This document shows positions 12,718 to 13,182 of a DNA stretch of 13,182 bases, in pieces. The stretch is from an uncultured Candidatus Saccharibacteria bacterium (GTDB lineage: Bacteria; Patescibacteriota; Saccharimonadia; Saccharimonadales; Saccharimonadaceae), in NCBI GenBank assembly GCA_938046495.1, contig CALIXG010000104.1:1-13182 (forward strand), given 5' to 3'. The translations under genes were made by a program, and so were the position numbers. The stretch's first letter is position 1. Every line of letters begins with the position of its first letter. Under the pieces are notes generated by a model that was given only the letters and a program-made list of their open reading frames with translations, made no database searches and was not told where the DNA came from.

Positions 12718-13182
12718 TGTTAAATCTTAAAGGTCGCTCATTTTTGACCCTCAAAGACTTCACTCCACGCGAAATTCAAACCATGCTTGAAACCGCCAAG
12801 CAGCTCAAAAATAACAAGCTCACTGGCGTTTCCAATAAAAATCACGAAGGGAAGACTATTGCTCTTCTCTTCGAAAAAGCTTCCACCAGAACCCGCTGTG
12901 CCTTCGTTTGTGGCGCCCGCGATCTCGGTATGCACGCTGAATATCTCGGCAAAGACGACATTCAGCTCGGTAAAAAAGAATCTATCCGCGACACCGCCCT
13001 AGTGCTTGGTCGTATGTTTGACGGCATTGAATTCCGTGGCTTTGCTCATGAGACTGTCGAAGAACTCGCCAAATACGCTGGCGTGCCAGTTTGGAACGGT
13101 CTAACCGATAAATTCCACCCAACTCAAGGTCTAGCTGACATGCTGACCATTCAGGAGCATCTCGGTTATCTACGCGGCGCTC
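12717..13182 (+). CDS. arcB: Ornithine carbamoyltransferase, catabolic (5' part, cut by the window edge)
   Basis: The first 155 residues are open to the right edge. The carbamoyl-phosphate site STRTR (56-60, in [13 protein letters not shown]) and HPTQ (134-137) are diagnostic. In the arginine deiminase pathway this enzyme splits citrulline with phosphate into ornithine and carbamoyl phosphate, which carbamate kinase then uses to make ATP. The ATG overlaps the arcA stop (TAATG), with GGGAGG (12704-12709) 7 bases upstream, so translation is coupled to arcA. Sequence alone does not separate catabolic from anabolic forms; the position after arcA does. A carbamate kinase and an arginine/ornithine antiporter would be expected beyond the edge. 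Confidence 0.97.
   Translation, partial: MLNLKGRSFLTLKDFTPREIQTMLETAKQLKNNKLTGVSNKNHEGKTIALLFEKASTRTRCAFVCGARDLGMHAEYLGKDDIQLGKKESIRDTALVLGRMFDGIEFRGFAHETVEELAKYAGVPVWNGLTDKFHPTQGLADMLTIQEHLGYLRGA

Noticed and set aside
1..13182. CRISPR array, insertion sequence, rRNA or phage genes
   Set aside because: I found no regularly spaced repeats, transposase motifs, rRNA signatures or phage structural genes on either strand.

Overview
The window most likely comes from a Saccharibacteria (TM7)/Patescibacteria-type genome. The evidence is compact gene spacing, many near-leaderless genes with a TATAAT box directly against the start codon, a secE-nusG pair with a Lys-rich SecE, a penicillin-binding-like serine hydrolase of the type I recall from this group, and an arginine deiminase operon (arcA-arcB). 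The taxon is an inference from gene content; no rRNA is present. TGA is used as a stop after at least three genes, so I see no sign of the UGA-glycine code of Absconditabacteria/Gracilibacteria.

Layout. 1-1021 (minus): 3' part of an AT-rich C5-cytosine DNA methyltransferase, broken by a frame change and apparently lacking motif II; it runs off the left edge. 1022-1550: AT-rich spacer, then tRNA-Trp(CCA) on the minus strand with its own promoter and terminator. 1638-3999 (plus): a YhhN/TMEM86-like membrane protein, a P-loop kinase-like protein overlapping a YgjP/DUF45 metallopeptidase, and an unknown 152-aa protein. 4112-4600 (plus): a sortase. 4680-6608 (minus): a GH97 glycosidase without a signal peptide. 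6658-7611 (plus, divergent from GH97): a membrane-anchored beta-lactamase-fold protein that has lost its catalytic motifs. 7708-8241 (minus): inorganic pyrophosphatase. 8300-9499 (plus, divergent): RarA/MgsA AAA+ ATPase. 9590-10111: unknown protein. 10280-11323: secE-nusG. 11482-13182: arcA and the first part of arcB, cut by the right edge.

Most transcription units are closed by clear intrinsic terminators, several of them shared by convergent genes. Promoters fall into two classes. One class has a -10 box placed so that transcription would begin at or within a few bases of the start codon, with no Shine-Dalgarno (methyltransferase, YhhN-like, P-loop protein, 3541 gene, GH97, pseudo-hydrolase, rarA). 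The other has a real leader with a Shine-Dalgarno (sortase, ppa, the 9590 gene, secE, arcA).

Functionally this is mostly core housekeeping (translocon, NusG, pyrophosphatase, RarA, tRNA-Trp) plus envelope genes (sortase, pseudo-hydrolase, membrane protein), one sugar hydrolase and an ATP-yielding arginine pathway. The best leads are the decayed methyltransferase beside tRNA-Trp, the leaderless promoter architecture, the catalytically dead beta-lactamase-like protein, and a terminator-like hairpin in the secE leader. I do not see a convincing new multi-gene defence or mobile system here.
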